Assembly (NCBI GenBank): GCA_002333095.1
Contig: DDBK01000058.1
Span: 20,774-40,990, forward strand
DNA length: 20,217 nt
Direction of reading: 5' to 3'
Origin: Cellvibrionales bacterium UBA2034
GTDB lineage: Bacteria; Pseudomonadota; Gammaproteobacteria; Pseudomonadales; UBA7239
Shown one piece after another: positions 9,428 through 16,623 of this stretch. The notes beneath the pieces were generated by a model. The model ran no database searches and was not told where the DNA came from. It was given only the letters and a program-made list of their open reading frames with translations. The position numbers were made by a program, and so were the translations under genes. The stretch's first letter is position 1. Each line of letters opens with the position of its first letter.

Positions 9428-10024
9428 TTATTTGTTCTTTATGCTCTTCTCTGCAACAGGAACCAAAGGTGTCAAACCTTCACTCATATCCAGCGATGCA
9501 TGCTCAAGGTTAAATTGTATATAACGCTCATTATGCTGATCACGTGATTGCAAAAATGCGCCACCCTCCAACGACTTGGCAGCTGCGAAAGGCGTCACCG
9601 CAACAGATTCTACCGATGGGGGGGTTACATGATTTAAAGCAGGAGAAGGGACAGCTGCCAACTGTCCAGAGACAGCCGTCTTCTGCTGTTGCCACTGGAC
9701 ACCCGTCACTACGGCCAATGCTACAGAGGCAGCTATCGCAAAACGCGTGGCTCCCTTGCGCCACATATGGCCAGCCCCTTTTTCAGACTGCATGTCATCT
9801 TCGATAGCAGACCGTACGGCATTTGCCAAATCCAGCGATACCACAGGCAGGCGCTGCCTATGTATGACAGAAGAGGCTACATGATATCGCGCCCACTTAG
9901 CCCTCAGGGCAGAATCATCCGGAAACTGCTGAAGCAAGCGCCTTAACTCCAACTCCTTCGCTTCCCCATCCATCAAAGCAGAAAGACTTTCGTCGTGGAT
10001 CGCATGGGGGGGGATATCAGACAT
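9428..10024 (-). CDS. rseA: Anti-sigma-E factor RseA
   Basis: RseA is an inner-membrane protein that holds sigma-E inactive until cut by DegS and RseP. The 198-aa protein has an N-terminal anti-sigma domain (about residues 8-85: ESLSALMDGEAKELELRRLL, then WARYHVASSVI), one transmembrane segment (about 92-111, RFAIAASVALAVVTGVQW) and a short periplasmic region of about 85 residues. AGAGGTG lies 4 nt before the ATG. It follows rpoE after a 119-nt gap, longer than usual for this pair. Eight C fall in codons 4-7 and seven more near codon 135. Loss or gain of one C in the first run would end the protein at codon 17 or 37. rseB, normally next, is absent. Confidence 0.9.
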   Translation of the reverse strand: MSDIPPHAIHDESLSALMDGEAKELELRRLLQQFPDDSALRAKWARYHVASSVIHRQRLPVVSLDLANAVRSAIEDDMQSEKGAGHMWRKGATRFAIAASVALAVVTGVQWQQQKTAVSGQLAAVPSPALNHVTPPSVESVAVTPFAAAKSLEGGAFLQSRDQHNERYIQFNLEHASLDMSEGLTPLVPVAEKSIKNK

Positions 10025-10143
10025 ATGTCACCTCTTGATTCATCACTAACCGACCACCCTATCGGGCATGCCTTTTGTGACAATCGAAAAAGTATTTGGT
10101 TCAATCAACAGGTATGCAGTTATCCGACAAGGTCAGAAAGCGG

Positions 10144-10728
10144 TCAAAACTCCAGCAGTGGGCGAATAGCAATATCAATAGCCTCCCTGGCCCGAAATAT
10201 TCGGGAGCGAACCGTTCCAATGGGACAGTCCATCATTTGTGCAATTTCTTCATATGACAACCCGTCAAATTCTCTCAGCATTAGCGCCTTGCGTAATTCC
10301 TCAGGCAAACCAGCCAGCGTTTCTTCAACGATGCGGTGCATGTCTTCACCCGCCAGCAGATTTTCAGGGTTTTCATCAATCCGCAAGCTGTCGCTGAAGG
10401 CGAAGTCTTCAGCATCCTCAATATCAAGATCCGACCCAGGCCTTCGCTTACGGGCATCAAGTGTATTCTTGGCTGTATTGACAGCTATGCGATACAGCCA
10501 GGTATAAAAAGCACTATCGCCCCGAAACGTATTGATGGCCCGGTAAGCCTTTATGAAGGCTTCCTGTGCCACATCTTCAGCTTCTGTTGGATCCTTGACG
10601 AATCGTCGTACTAACCCCATGACCTTGTACTGATATTTAAGCACCAGCAAATCAAAGCTACGCCTGTCACCACTCTGGACTTTTGCCACCAATTGCTCAT
10701 CTGCATCTCGAGCGGGTGTGTCAACCAT
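10144..10728 (-). CDS. rpoE: RNA polymerase sigma factor RpoE (sigma-E/AlgU)
   Basis: This group IV (ECF) sigma factor controls the envelope stress response. The 194-aa protein is full length. Region 2 covers about residues 20-92 (VMGLVRRFVKDPTEAEDVAQ, FIKAYRAINTFRGDSAFYTW, LYRIAVNTAKNTLDARKRRP). Region 4 covers about 135-185 (LPEELRKALMLREFDGLSYE, then IGTVRSRIFRAREAI). The acidic linker between them matches the RpoE/AlgU subgroup. The ATG is 3 nt after the stop of sspB, with no strong ribosome binding site, so coupling to sspB is likely. I found no sigma-E type promoter (GGAACTT motif) inside sspB, so there is no visible autoregulatory promoter directly in front. Confidence 0.96.
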   Translation of the reverse strand: MVDTPARDADEQLVAKVQSGDRRSFDLLVLKYQYKVMGLVRRFVKDPTEAEDVAQEAFIKAYRAINTFRGDSAFYTWLYRIAVNTAKNTLDARKRRPGSDLDIEDAEDFAFSDSLRIDENPENLLAGEDMHRIVEETLAGLPEELRKALMLREFDGLSYEEIAQMMDCPIGTVRSRIFRAREAIDIAIRPLLEF

Positions 10729-10731
10729 GGG

Positions 10732-11124
10732 TTATTTCACTACTCTCAGCGATGGTTTGCCTGAACCACTCCTAGCGGGCGTGTCATCCGACGGCAGTGG
10801 ATCGGGATCTGGTGGCGACTCTGGCTCAAACATCATACCTTGGCCATTCTCACGCGCGTAAATGCCAAGCACAGCATGCATCGGCACATGGATACCGACA
10901 GGCACACCGCCAAAGCGCGCACTAAAAGCCACAGCGTGCCTGTCCATTAAAAAATTGCCTACGGCACCAGGGGAGATATTCAATACGATCTGCCCATTCT
11001 TGATATGCTGCTGAGGCACATTGACGCCTGGCAACAAGGCATCCACCACCATATGAGGCGTACAGTCACTGTCAAGAATCCAGTCATACAGCGCACGAAA
11101 CAGATAGGATTTGCTGGATAGCAT
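10732..11124 (-). CDS. sspB: ClpXP protease specificity-enhancing factor SspB
   Basis: SspB is an adaptor that delivers ssrA-tagged proteins, and in E. coli the cytoplasmic RseA fragment, to ClpXP. The substrate-binding domain is plain (SSKSYLFRALYDWILD, TPHMVVDALLPGVNVP, GQIVLNISPGAVGNF, FSARFGGVPVGIHVP, IYARENGQGMMFEPE). The C-terminus PSLRVVK is the ClpX-binding (XB) motif, nearly identical to the PALRVVK end of E. coli SspB. The tether between the two is short, about 25 residues, so the protein has 130 aa against 165 in E. coli. It follows sspA by 14 nt and is followed by rpoE after 3 nt. Confidence 0.95.
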   Translation of the reverse strand: MLSSKSYLFRALYDWILDSDCTPHMVVDALLPGVNVPQQHIKNGQIVLNISPGAVGNFLMDRHAVAFSARFGGVPVGIHVPMHAVLGIYARENGQGMMFEPESPPDPDPLPSDDTPARSGSGKPSLRVVK

Positions 11125-11138
11125 ATCGGGGCTAGTGT

Positions 11139-11786
11139 TTATTTCTGCTCAACACGATCCGGGCGCATTTCCTTCTCCTGCTCGGAAAGACTAGCGCGAA
11201 AAGCGCGACGCTTGAACATGCGCTCCATGTAGTCATGCAATGGTTTGGTTTGCTTGTTATTTGGCAAATCAATCCCCAGAGCTGGCAAACGCCACAGTAT
11301 AGGCACCAAACAGCAATCAACCAGTGTCAGCTCATCATTCATAAAATAAGGCTTTTCATTAAACACAGGAGCAATGGCTACCAGCGTATCTTTCAATTCT
11401 TTGGCTGCCTTACTCGACGACGATTTATCACCACTCTGAATAGTATCAACAAGGCTACTCCAGTCTCTTTCCATACGCTTATGAAGCAAACGTGTCTGCG
11501 CGCGCGTCACGGGGTAAACAGGCAGCAAAGGCGGATGGGGAAAGCGCTCATCCAGATATTCCATCATCACCCAGGCATCATACAAAGCTAGCTCACGATC
11601 AACCAATGTGGGCAAACTGTTATATGGGTTATATTCCGACACTTCTTCCGGAATTTCAGATGGGTGCGTATCGATAATCTCGACAGTTATATCTTTTTCA
11701 GCCAACACTATACGCACACAGTGACTCAGATGGCTGGCACCGTTAGAGAAAAGCGCCATAGTAGAACGACGAGTAACAACTGCCAT
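11139..11786 (-). CDS. sspA: Stringent starvation protein A (RNA polymerase-associated GST-fold protein)
   Basis: SspA is a glutathione S-transferase-fold protein that binds RNA polymerase and affects stress and stationary-phase transcription. The 215 aa compare with 212 in E. coli. The N-terminal thioredoxin-like domain includes SHCVRIVLAEKDI and SLPTLVDRELALYD; the helical domain includes MMEYLDERFPHPPLLPVYPV and LVDCCLVPILWRLPALGID. The ATG at 11786 (MAVVTRRSTMALFS) aligns with the E. coli start and has GGAG 9 nt upstream; the upstream ATG at 11825 would run through the hairpin ahead of the gene. The petABC-sspAB order is common in beta- and gammaproteobacteria. Confidence 0.95.
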   Translation of the reverse strand: MAVVTRRSTMALFSNGASHLSHCVRIVLAEKDITVEIIDTHPSEIPEEVSEYNPYNSLPTLVDRELALYDAWVMMEYLDERFPHPPLLPVYPVTRAQTRLLHKRMERDWSSLVDTIQSGDKSSSSKAAKELKDTLVAIAPVFNEKPYFMNDELTLVDCCLVPILWRLPALGIDLPNNKQTKPLHDYMERMFKRRAFRASLSEQEKEMRPDRVEQK

Positions 11787-11800
11787 AAAAGAGATCTCCA

Positions 11801-11836
11801 GAAGAAAGAAAGCAGGGCGACTCACGCCGCCCTGCT
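11801..11836 (-). terminator. Hairpin with T-rich tail between petC and sspA (terminator or attenuator)
   Basis: Read on the minus strand, AGCAGGGCG and CGCCCTGCT form a perfect 9-bp stem with an 8-nt loop, followed by TTCTTTCTTC. The tail is interrupted by C, so termination is probably partial. It lies just before the sspA ribosome binding site (GGAG at about 11796-11799), so it would set how much bc1 transcription reads into sspA, sspB and rpoE. Confidence 0.6.
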
Positions 11837-11886
11837 GTATGTCATTTTACCTGTGCATACCGGACAAAAACGCTGAAGCTCATGCG

Positions 11887-12696
11887 CTAGTGCACATCCT
11901 TCCAGTACTCTCTGTTTAATAACCAGGCGACCACGAAAAACAGTGAAACGAAGAACAGCGCATACACACCCATACGCTGACGCTTAAGCGCAGAAGGCTC
12001 TCCCGCATAAGCCAGAAAATTGACCAAGTCACTAACAGCCTGATCAAATTGATCCCCATTTAAAGCACCTGCTTTTTCGATATTCAAACGCCCGCAAGGG
12101 TTCAAGGCAACACCCGTTTGCGGATCAAATAAGACTTCCTCTCGAGTAAGCGGATCACGTTTGATACCGCCATTTTCTGCATGGACAGGGCCAGGCGCAC
12201 AAACAGCCATTCCCTGAAGCTCCAGCATTGCATGCGGCATGCCCACGTCCTTGAACACACGATTATTTACACCATATGGACGTTTTTCATCCTGGTAAAA
12301 ATTTCGCAAGTACGTATACAGCCATTCCACACCTCTGGCACGTGCTACCAGAGTAAGATCAGGAGGAGCCGCACCAAACCATTTTTTCTGCTCTTTAATC
12401 GGCGCGGCAATCTTCATCAAATCACCGACATTGCCACCGGAGAAATTAAGGTTTTGCTGAGCAACTTCATGCGGAATATCCAGATCATCAGCCATGCGCT
12501 CATAGCGCATAAAAGCTAAAGAATGACACCCCATACAATAGTTCACAAAGTACTTGGATCCACGCTGCAGCGATTCCTTATCATGCAAATCCGGTTTGAA
12601 CGGATCGCAGTCAATTGTACCGCAAGCCTTTTCTGAACCACTGGCAAAAGCCACCAAAGGTAACGCCAGCAATATAGTCATCAGTATTTTTTTCAT
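11887..12696 (-). CDS. petC: Cytochrome c1, bc1 complex
   Basis: This is the haem c subunit of the cytochrome bc1 complex, passing electrons from the Rieske protein to a soluble cytochrome c. The 269-aa protein has a signal peptide (MKKILMTILLALPLVAFA) and the haem attachment site CMGCH (54-58). A GMPHAML region probably supplies the axial methionine. One C-terminal membrane anchor (VYALFFVSLFFVVAWLL) ends the protein. I chose the ATG at 12696, with GAGG 9 nt upstream; a GTG at 12711 overlaps the petB stop and would only add five residues before the signal peptide. It is the last gene of the pet operon. Confidence 0.95.
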   Translation of the reverse strand: MKKILMTILLALPLVAFASGSEKACGTIDCDPFKPDLHDKESLQRGSKYFVNYCMGCHSLAFMRYERMADDLDIPHEVAQQNLNFSGGNVGDLMKIAAPIKEQKKWFGAAPPDLTLVARARGVEWLYTYLRNFYQDEKRPYGVNNRVFKDVGMPHAMLELQGMAVCAPGPVHAENGGIKRDPLTREEVLFDPQTGVALNPCGRLNIEKAGALNGDQFDQAVSDLVNFLAYAGEPSALKRQRMGVYALFFVSLFFVVAWLLNREYWKDVH

Positions 12697-12707
12697 CGCC
12701 GGAATCC

Positions 12708-13997
12708 TCACTTCATGGTGACGCGTTGCGGTTCAGGCTTGGTTTTCTCAATTGATGTATAGATCGGCATCAAAAGGAAGAACAGGAAATACACCACCGT
12801 CAACGTCTGCGTTACGCCCTGATTAGTCAACCACTCAATATGATGCGGGATGACATTCGCAAGGAAAAGTCCGCCAGAGGGTATTGCGCCCAAATAACCC
12901 AATACCAGAAAGCTGATCGCAAAACTGTAAAGCGCCACTTTGGTTCCCATGCCTTTGTAGCGCCAGGATTTTACTTTGCTGCGATCCAGCCAAGGCAGTA
13001 CGAACATGATCGCAATCGCACCAGCCATCACCATAAATCCCCAGAATTTTGCTGGCAGACCAAACAACTCAAGCGTGGTGGCACGCAACATTGCGTAAAA
13101 AGGCGTGTAATACCAAACCGGAGCAATATGCGCAGGTGTTTTCAGAGGATTAGCTTCTTCAAAATTTGCATACTCGAGGAAATATCCACCCATCTCCGGC
13201 ATAAAAAACAGAATGAAACAGAAAACAAACAGGAATACTGCTATACCAACCAGATCATGCACAGTGTAATAAGGATGGAAAGGAATGCCATCCAGAGGCT
13301 TGCCATTGGCACCTTTGTTTTTCTTGATTTCAATACCATCCGGGTTGTTCGAACCTACTTCATGCAATGCCAGCAAATGCAACACAACCAGCATTACCAG
13401 AATCAATGGAATTGCTACAACATGCAGTGCAAAAAAACGGTTCAATGTCGCGCCTGAAATAAGGAAATCACCACGCACCCACTGCACAATACTTTCCCCC
13501 ACAACGGGGATTGCGCCAAACAATGAAACAATTACCTGAGCACCCCAATAAGACATTTGCCCCCAGGGTAAAACATAGCCCATAAAACCTTCAGCCATCA
13601 GGCACAAGTAGATCAACATGCCAAACAGCCACACCAATTCGCGTGGTTTCTTATAGGATCCATAAAGCAGACCGCGAAACATGTGCAGATACACTACTGC
13701 AAAAAATGCTGATGCTCCGGTGGAATGCATGTAACGGATGATCCATCCGTAATCAATGTCACGCATGATATATTCAACAGAAGCAAATGCGCCTTCTGCG
13801 GTTGGCGTGTAAAACATAGTTAGCCAGATGCCTGTCAACAATTGGTTGACCAACACCAACAGTGATAACACACCAAAAAAATACCAGAAATTGAAATTTT
13901 TGGGCGCGTAATACTGCCCCATATGCGTGTTCCACGCACGCATGATAGGCAGGCGATCATCAACCCAATCGCGTAAACCGATTAACCAGGATGTCAT
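12708..13997 (-). CDS. petB: Cytochrome b, bc1 complex
   Basis: This is the quinol-oxidizing membrane subunit of the bc1 complex. The 429 aa form a full-length cytochrome b. Probable haem ligands are H91 and H105 in one helix (spacing 14) and H192 and H207 in another (spacing 15). The Qo-site motif is PVWY (293-296) in place of the classic PEWY, a form known from beta- and gammaproteobacteria. About eight membrane helices are visible. The ATG overlaps the petA stop as ATGA. The C-terminal region after PVWY includes the helices that b6f-type proteins carry on a separate subunit, so this is the fused bc1 form. Confidence 0.97.
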   Translation of the reverse strand: MTSWLIGLRDWVDDRLPIMRAWNTHMGQYYAPKNFNFWYFFGVLSLLVLVNQLLTGIWLTMFYTPTAEGAFASVEYIMRDIDYGWIIRYMHSTGASAFFAVVYLHMFRGLLYGSYKKPRELVWLFGMLIYLCLMAEGFMGYVLPWGQMSYWGAQVIVSLFGAIPVVGESIVQWVRGDFLISGATLNRFFALHVVAIPLILVMLVVLHLLALHEVGSNNPDGIEIKKNKGANGKPLDGIPFHPYYTVHDLVGIAVFLFVFCFILFFMPEMGGYFLEYANFEEANPLKTPAHIAPVWYYTPFYAMLRATTLELFGLPAKFWGFMVMAGAIAIMFVLPWLDRSKVKSWRYKGMGTKVALYSFAISFLVLGYLGAIPSGGLFLANVIPHHIEWLTNQGVTQTLTVVYFLFFLLMPIYTSIEKTKPEPQRVTMK

Positions 13998-14590
13998 GCT
14001 GCCCCCTTTGGATCTTCGCCAATCACGATGACCGTATCACTATCAAAACGATAAGCAGGAATTGTCAAATTTGTTGGCGCAGGAACATTCTTTAAAACGC
14101 GTCCAGCCAGATCAAATTTGGACCCATGACATGGACAAAAGAAACCACCGACCCAGTCTTTGCCAAGGTCCTCTGGCGCCACCTCTGGCCGATATTTCGG
14201 GGCACACCCCAGATGAGTACAGATGCCGACCACCACAAAAATATCATCCTTAACAGAACGATGATCATTCTTGCAATATGCCGGCTGGTCTGATTTCAGC
14301 GAGCCCGGGTCCTGAAGCGTATCCGTCATGCTGGCCAGACCAGCCACCATATCAGGCGTTCTTCGCACGACGTAGACAGGCTTTCCTTGCCATTCAAAAG
14401 TGGTCATCTGGCCAGGCTCTATCTTGCTGATATTGGCCTTGACCGGCGCGCCAGCAGACTTGGCTTTGGCGCTAGGGTTCCAGGAACCTACGAAAGGGGT
14501 TACGACAAATCCGGCTCCCGCGACGCCAACACCTGTGGTGGCAACGGTAAGGAAACGGCGCCGCGCGTGGTTTACACCGTCATTACTCAT
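13994..14590 (-). CDS. petA: Rieske iron-sulfur protein, bc1 complex
   Basis: This is the [2Fe-2S] subunit of the bc1 complex. The 198-aa protein starts with a twin-arginine signal/anchor (ARRRFLTVATTGVGVAGAG), implying Tat export of the folded protein with the N-terminus kept as a membrane anchor. The cluster ligands are in CTHLGC (124-129) and CPCHGSKFD (152-160): two cysteines and two histidines, plus the disulfide pair. GGAGA lies 8 nt before the ATG. It is the first gene of petABC and has its own promoter upstream. Confidence 0.97.
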   Translation of the reverse strand: MSNDGVNHARRRFLTVATTGVGVAGAGFVVTPFVGSWNPSAKAKSAGAPVKANISKIEPGQMTTFEWQGKPVYVVRRTPDMVAGLASMTDTLQDPGSLKSDQPAYCKNDHRSVKDDIFVVVGICTHLGCAPKYRPEVAPEDLGKDWVGGFFCPCHGSKFDLAGRVLKNVPAPTNLTIPAYRFDSDTVIVIGEDPKGAA

Positions 14591-14617
14591 GACGCTTTTC
14601 TCCCATCACTGCTAGGC

Positions 14618-14633
14618 GCATCTTGTTAGATGC
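14618..14633 (-). other. Small inverted repeat in the petA leader
   Basis: A perfect 6-bp inverted repeat (GCATCT, 4-nt loop, AGATGC) lies between the petA promoter and ribosome binding site. It could be a short leader hairpin or a small operator. Nothing else supports a function. Confidence 0.3.
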
Positions 14634-14672
14634 AGGTTCTTTAAGATAAAAACAGCCTGAAAAAGCTGGGGA

Positions 14673-14701
14673 ATCTTATTCAAATCGGACGTTTAAGGCA
14701 A
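14673..14701 (-). promoter_or_regulatory. Putative sigma-70 promoter of petABC
   Basis: On the minus strand TTGCCT (-35, 4 of 6 matches) and TAAGAT (-10, 4 of 6) are separated by exactly 17 nt. The predicted start would be near 14666, giving a leader of about 75 nt before petA. It sits between the rpsI terminator and petA, where a promoter is needed. Confidence 0.5.
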
Positions 14702-14748
14702 GAAAACCTTGCGCTTCGTAAGCCAAATAAAATCAATCGCCCCAACAC

Positions 14749-14778
14749 AAAAACGCCCAGATTCTTGAATCCGGGCGT
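14749..14778 (-). terminator. Intrinsic terminator after rpsI
   Basis: On the minus strand a 12-bp stem (ACGCCCGGATTC with GAATCTGGGCGT, one G-U pair) is followed directly by TTTTTG. It begins 23 nt after the rpsI stop and separates the ribosomal operon from petABC. The nominal loop is only 2 nt, so the top pairs probably open. Confidence 0.85.
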
Positions 14779-14801
14779 CTCGAAGTACATCCAGCAACCA
14801 A

Positions 14802-15206
14802 TTAACGCTTTGAGTATTGTGGACGTTTACGTGCTTTACGCAAACCGACCTTTTTACGCTCTACTTCACGAGAATCGCGCGTTACATAGCCGGCGGCACG
14901 CAATGTGCCACGCAAACTTTCGTCATAGTCCATCAAAGCACGGGTAATGCCGTGACGAATAGCACCCGCCTGACCAAAGCTTCCACCGCCGACAACGGTA
15001 ATCTTCAAATCCAGCTTCTGATCCAGACCCGTCAACACCAATGGTTGACGTACAATCATACGAGCCACTTCACGTCCAAAATAATTATCAAGACTGCGGT
15101 CATTAATAGAAATTGCACCGGTTCCAGCCTTGATGAAAACACGAGCAGTAGCAGTCTTGCGACGACCAGTGCCGTAATTTTGTTTAACTTTTTGCTGAAC
15201 AGCCAT
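14802..15206 (-). CDS. rpsI: 30S ribosomal protein S9
   Basis: S9 is a 30S subunit protein whose C-terminal tail reaches the P-site tRNA. The 134-aa sequence has the family core ([37 protein letters not shown]) and the typical tail [19 protein letters not shown] ending in lysine-arginine. AAGGGG lies 5 nt before the ATG and overlaps the end of rplM, whose stop is 9 nt upstream. An intrinsic terminator follows. Confidence 0.98.
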   Translation of the reverse strand: MAVQQKVKQNYGTGRRKTATARVFIKAGTGAISINDRSLDNYFGREVARMIVRQPLVLTGLDQKLDLKITVVGGGSFGQAGAIRHGITRALMDYDESLRGTLRAAGYVTRDSREVERKKVGLRKARKRPQYSKR

Positions 15207-15215
15207 ATCCGCCCC

Positions 15216-15644
15216 TTACAGTGACAGTGTTTGCGGCTGCTGAGCACTGTGAGGATGCTCATTGCCTGCGTAAACTTTCAATTTTTTGAACATGGCGCGA
15301 CCCAGAGGGCCTCGTGGCAACATGCCCTTCACAGCCAGCTCGATGGCACGCTCAGGGGCGCGATCAATAAGCTTTTCAAAAGTGATTTCCTTCAACCCGC
15401 CTGGAAAATTACTGTGGCTGTAGTAAATCTTGTCTTTGCTTTTCGCACCTGTAACGCGGACTTTCTCGGCGTTCACTACAACAATGTAGTCGCCAGTATC
15501 GCAGTGCGGGGTAAATTCTGGCTTGTGCTTGCCACGCAGACGGATAGCAAGCTCTGTTGCCAAACGTCCCAGTACCAAGTTTTCTGCGTCTACGACATAC
15601 CAGTCGTGATGCGCTGTCTGCGCGTTGGCGCTGATCGTTCTCAT
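15216..15644 (-). CDS. rplM: 50S ribosomal protein L13
   Basis: L13 is an early-assembly protein of the 50S subunit. From the ATG at 15644 the protein has 142 aa, the same as E. coli L13, with [39 protein letters not shown] and [20 protein letters not shown]. The upstream ATG at 15716 lies inside the promoter -35 region and is rejected. The ribosome binding site is weak (GGCAAAGAA). It is the first gene of the rplM-rpsI operon; in E. coli this operon is reported to be repressed by L13 binding its leader, which may apply here. Confidence 0.97.
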   Translation of the reverse strand: MRTISANAQTAHHDWYVVDAENLVLGRLATELAIRLRGKHKPEFTPHCDTGDYIVVVNAEKVRVTGAKSKDKIYYSHSNFPGGLKEITFEKLIDRAPERAIELAVKGMLPRGPLGRAMFKKLKVYAGNEHPHSAQQPQTLSL

Positions 15645-15687
15645 TTCTTTGCCGCTCTCGGTCAATAGCTGGATTCGGGGAGGGCGA

Positions 15688-15716
15688 ATTGTAAAGACCC
15701 CCCCCTCCGTTTTCAA
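15688..15716 (-). promoter_or_regulatory. Strong sigma-70 promoter of rplM-rpsI
   Basis: On the minus strand TTGAAA (5 of 6) and TACAAT (5 of 6) are separated by 17 nt. The expected start is near 15681, giving a leader of about 37 nt. The spacer contains a run of eight G (15698-15705), so its length could vary by slippage. Confidence 0.78.
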
Positions 15717-15755
15717 GCATTAAATTCAATGATTCTCGTGTGTCGCAGAGCCAAC

Positions 15756-16613
15756 CTAGACCAACCGCCACCGCTGCTGGCCAAACAGCCAGTGTTGTTC
15801 GATAGTCTTGATGGCCCTTCCTTCCTTCTCCAGTTTCAGGAGATGAGCCCAGAGTGATACCTGTGCAACCAGATGCAAGCTGGCATCTACGTCGTCATAG
15901 ACCAAGGGAGTCAGATCAACCAATGAGACATCGCCCCGGGCCCGTAACACCCTGATAACCTTATCCTCACGCCTTAATCTATGGGCAATCAGGCCATCAA
16001 TAACGCCTATAGGGTCATCAATAACATCGCCATGCCCTGGTAATAATTGACGAATTGGATACTGTTTAAGCCTCTCCAGAGACACGAGGTACTCTGCCAT
16101 ATCCCCACTAGGCGGGATAATGACCACCGTAGAGCCTCCCATAATGTGGTCGCCAGTGAATACCAACCCTTCCTCACGCAGCAGATAGCAAAAATGGTTG
16201 GATACATGACCAGGCGTTGCAATGGCTTCCAGCGTAAAGCCGTTGGCAACAATCAAGTCTCCATGCCTGACGTTATTATCAACAAGGAAACTCCTGTCCT
16301 GATGGCCATCATCTTGCAACACGCATCCAATCATCTCCGCATTAACCTGCTCGGCTAATAAAGCCGCAGCCGGGGAATGGTCTGGGTGGGTATGGGTCGC
16401 CACAATCCAGCGGACTCTAGCGTTCCCAACAGCTTCAAGAATTGCGCGGATATGGGACGAATCAGCAGGACCCGGATCCAGAATTGCAATCTCATCACGC
16501 CCTATCAGGTAGGTATTGGTTCCAGCACCCGTCATCGCACCAGGATTATTGGCTGTTACCCGCCGCACTCGCGGCGATAAGGTCACCACATCCCCCGCCT
16601 TGATCGCATTCAT
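15756..16613 (-). CDS. Metallo-beta-lactamase-fold hydrolase (LACTB2/glyoxalase II-like)
   Basis: This is a predicted metal-dependent hydrolase with the MBL fold. The 285-aa protein holds the metal-binding motif THTHPDHS (73-80), followed by ATPGHVSNH, FTGDHIMGG and LLPGHGDVI, which supply the other histidine and aspartate ligands. A C-terminal winged-helix-like region follows, as in LACTB2-type proteins. The substrate is unknown: thioester, RNA or phosphoester hydrolysis are all possible in this family. I prefer the ATG at 16613, 10 nt after the fabV stop; a TTG at 16646 lies inside fabV and adds residues the family lacks. It is probably co-transcribed with fabV. No terminator is visible between it and rplM. 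Confidence 0.85.
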   Translation of the reverse strand: MNAIKAGDVVTLSPRVRRVTANNPGAMTGAGTNTYLIGRDEIAILDPGPADSSHIRAILEAVGNARVRWIVATHTHPDHSPAAALLAEQVNAEMIGCVLQDDGHQDRSFLVDNNVRHGDLIVANGFTLEAIATPGHVSNHFCYLLREEGLVFTGDHIMGGSTVVIIPPSGDMAEYLVSLERLKQYPIRQLLPGHGDVIDDPIGVIDGLIAHRLRREDKVIRVLRARGDVSLVDLTPLVYDDVDASLHLVAQVSLWAHLLKLEKEGRAIKTIEQHWLFGQQRWRLV

Positions 16614-16623
16614 AGGTAGCAGA

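Noticed and set aside
11837..11886. TAAAAT as a -10 element for sspA
   Set aside because: No acceptable -35 lies 16-18 nt upstream, and the downstream hairpin would cut the transcript short.
12840..13457. Long plus-strand reading frame opposite petB
   Set aside because: It is a low-complexity shadow antisense to well-supported petB, rich in histidine, arginine and cysteine, with no recognizable domain.
14650..14668. CAGC/GCTG hairpin followed by TTTTT in the petA leader as an attenuator
   Set aside because: The stem is only 4 bp and would form at or before the predicted transcription start.
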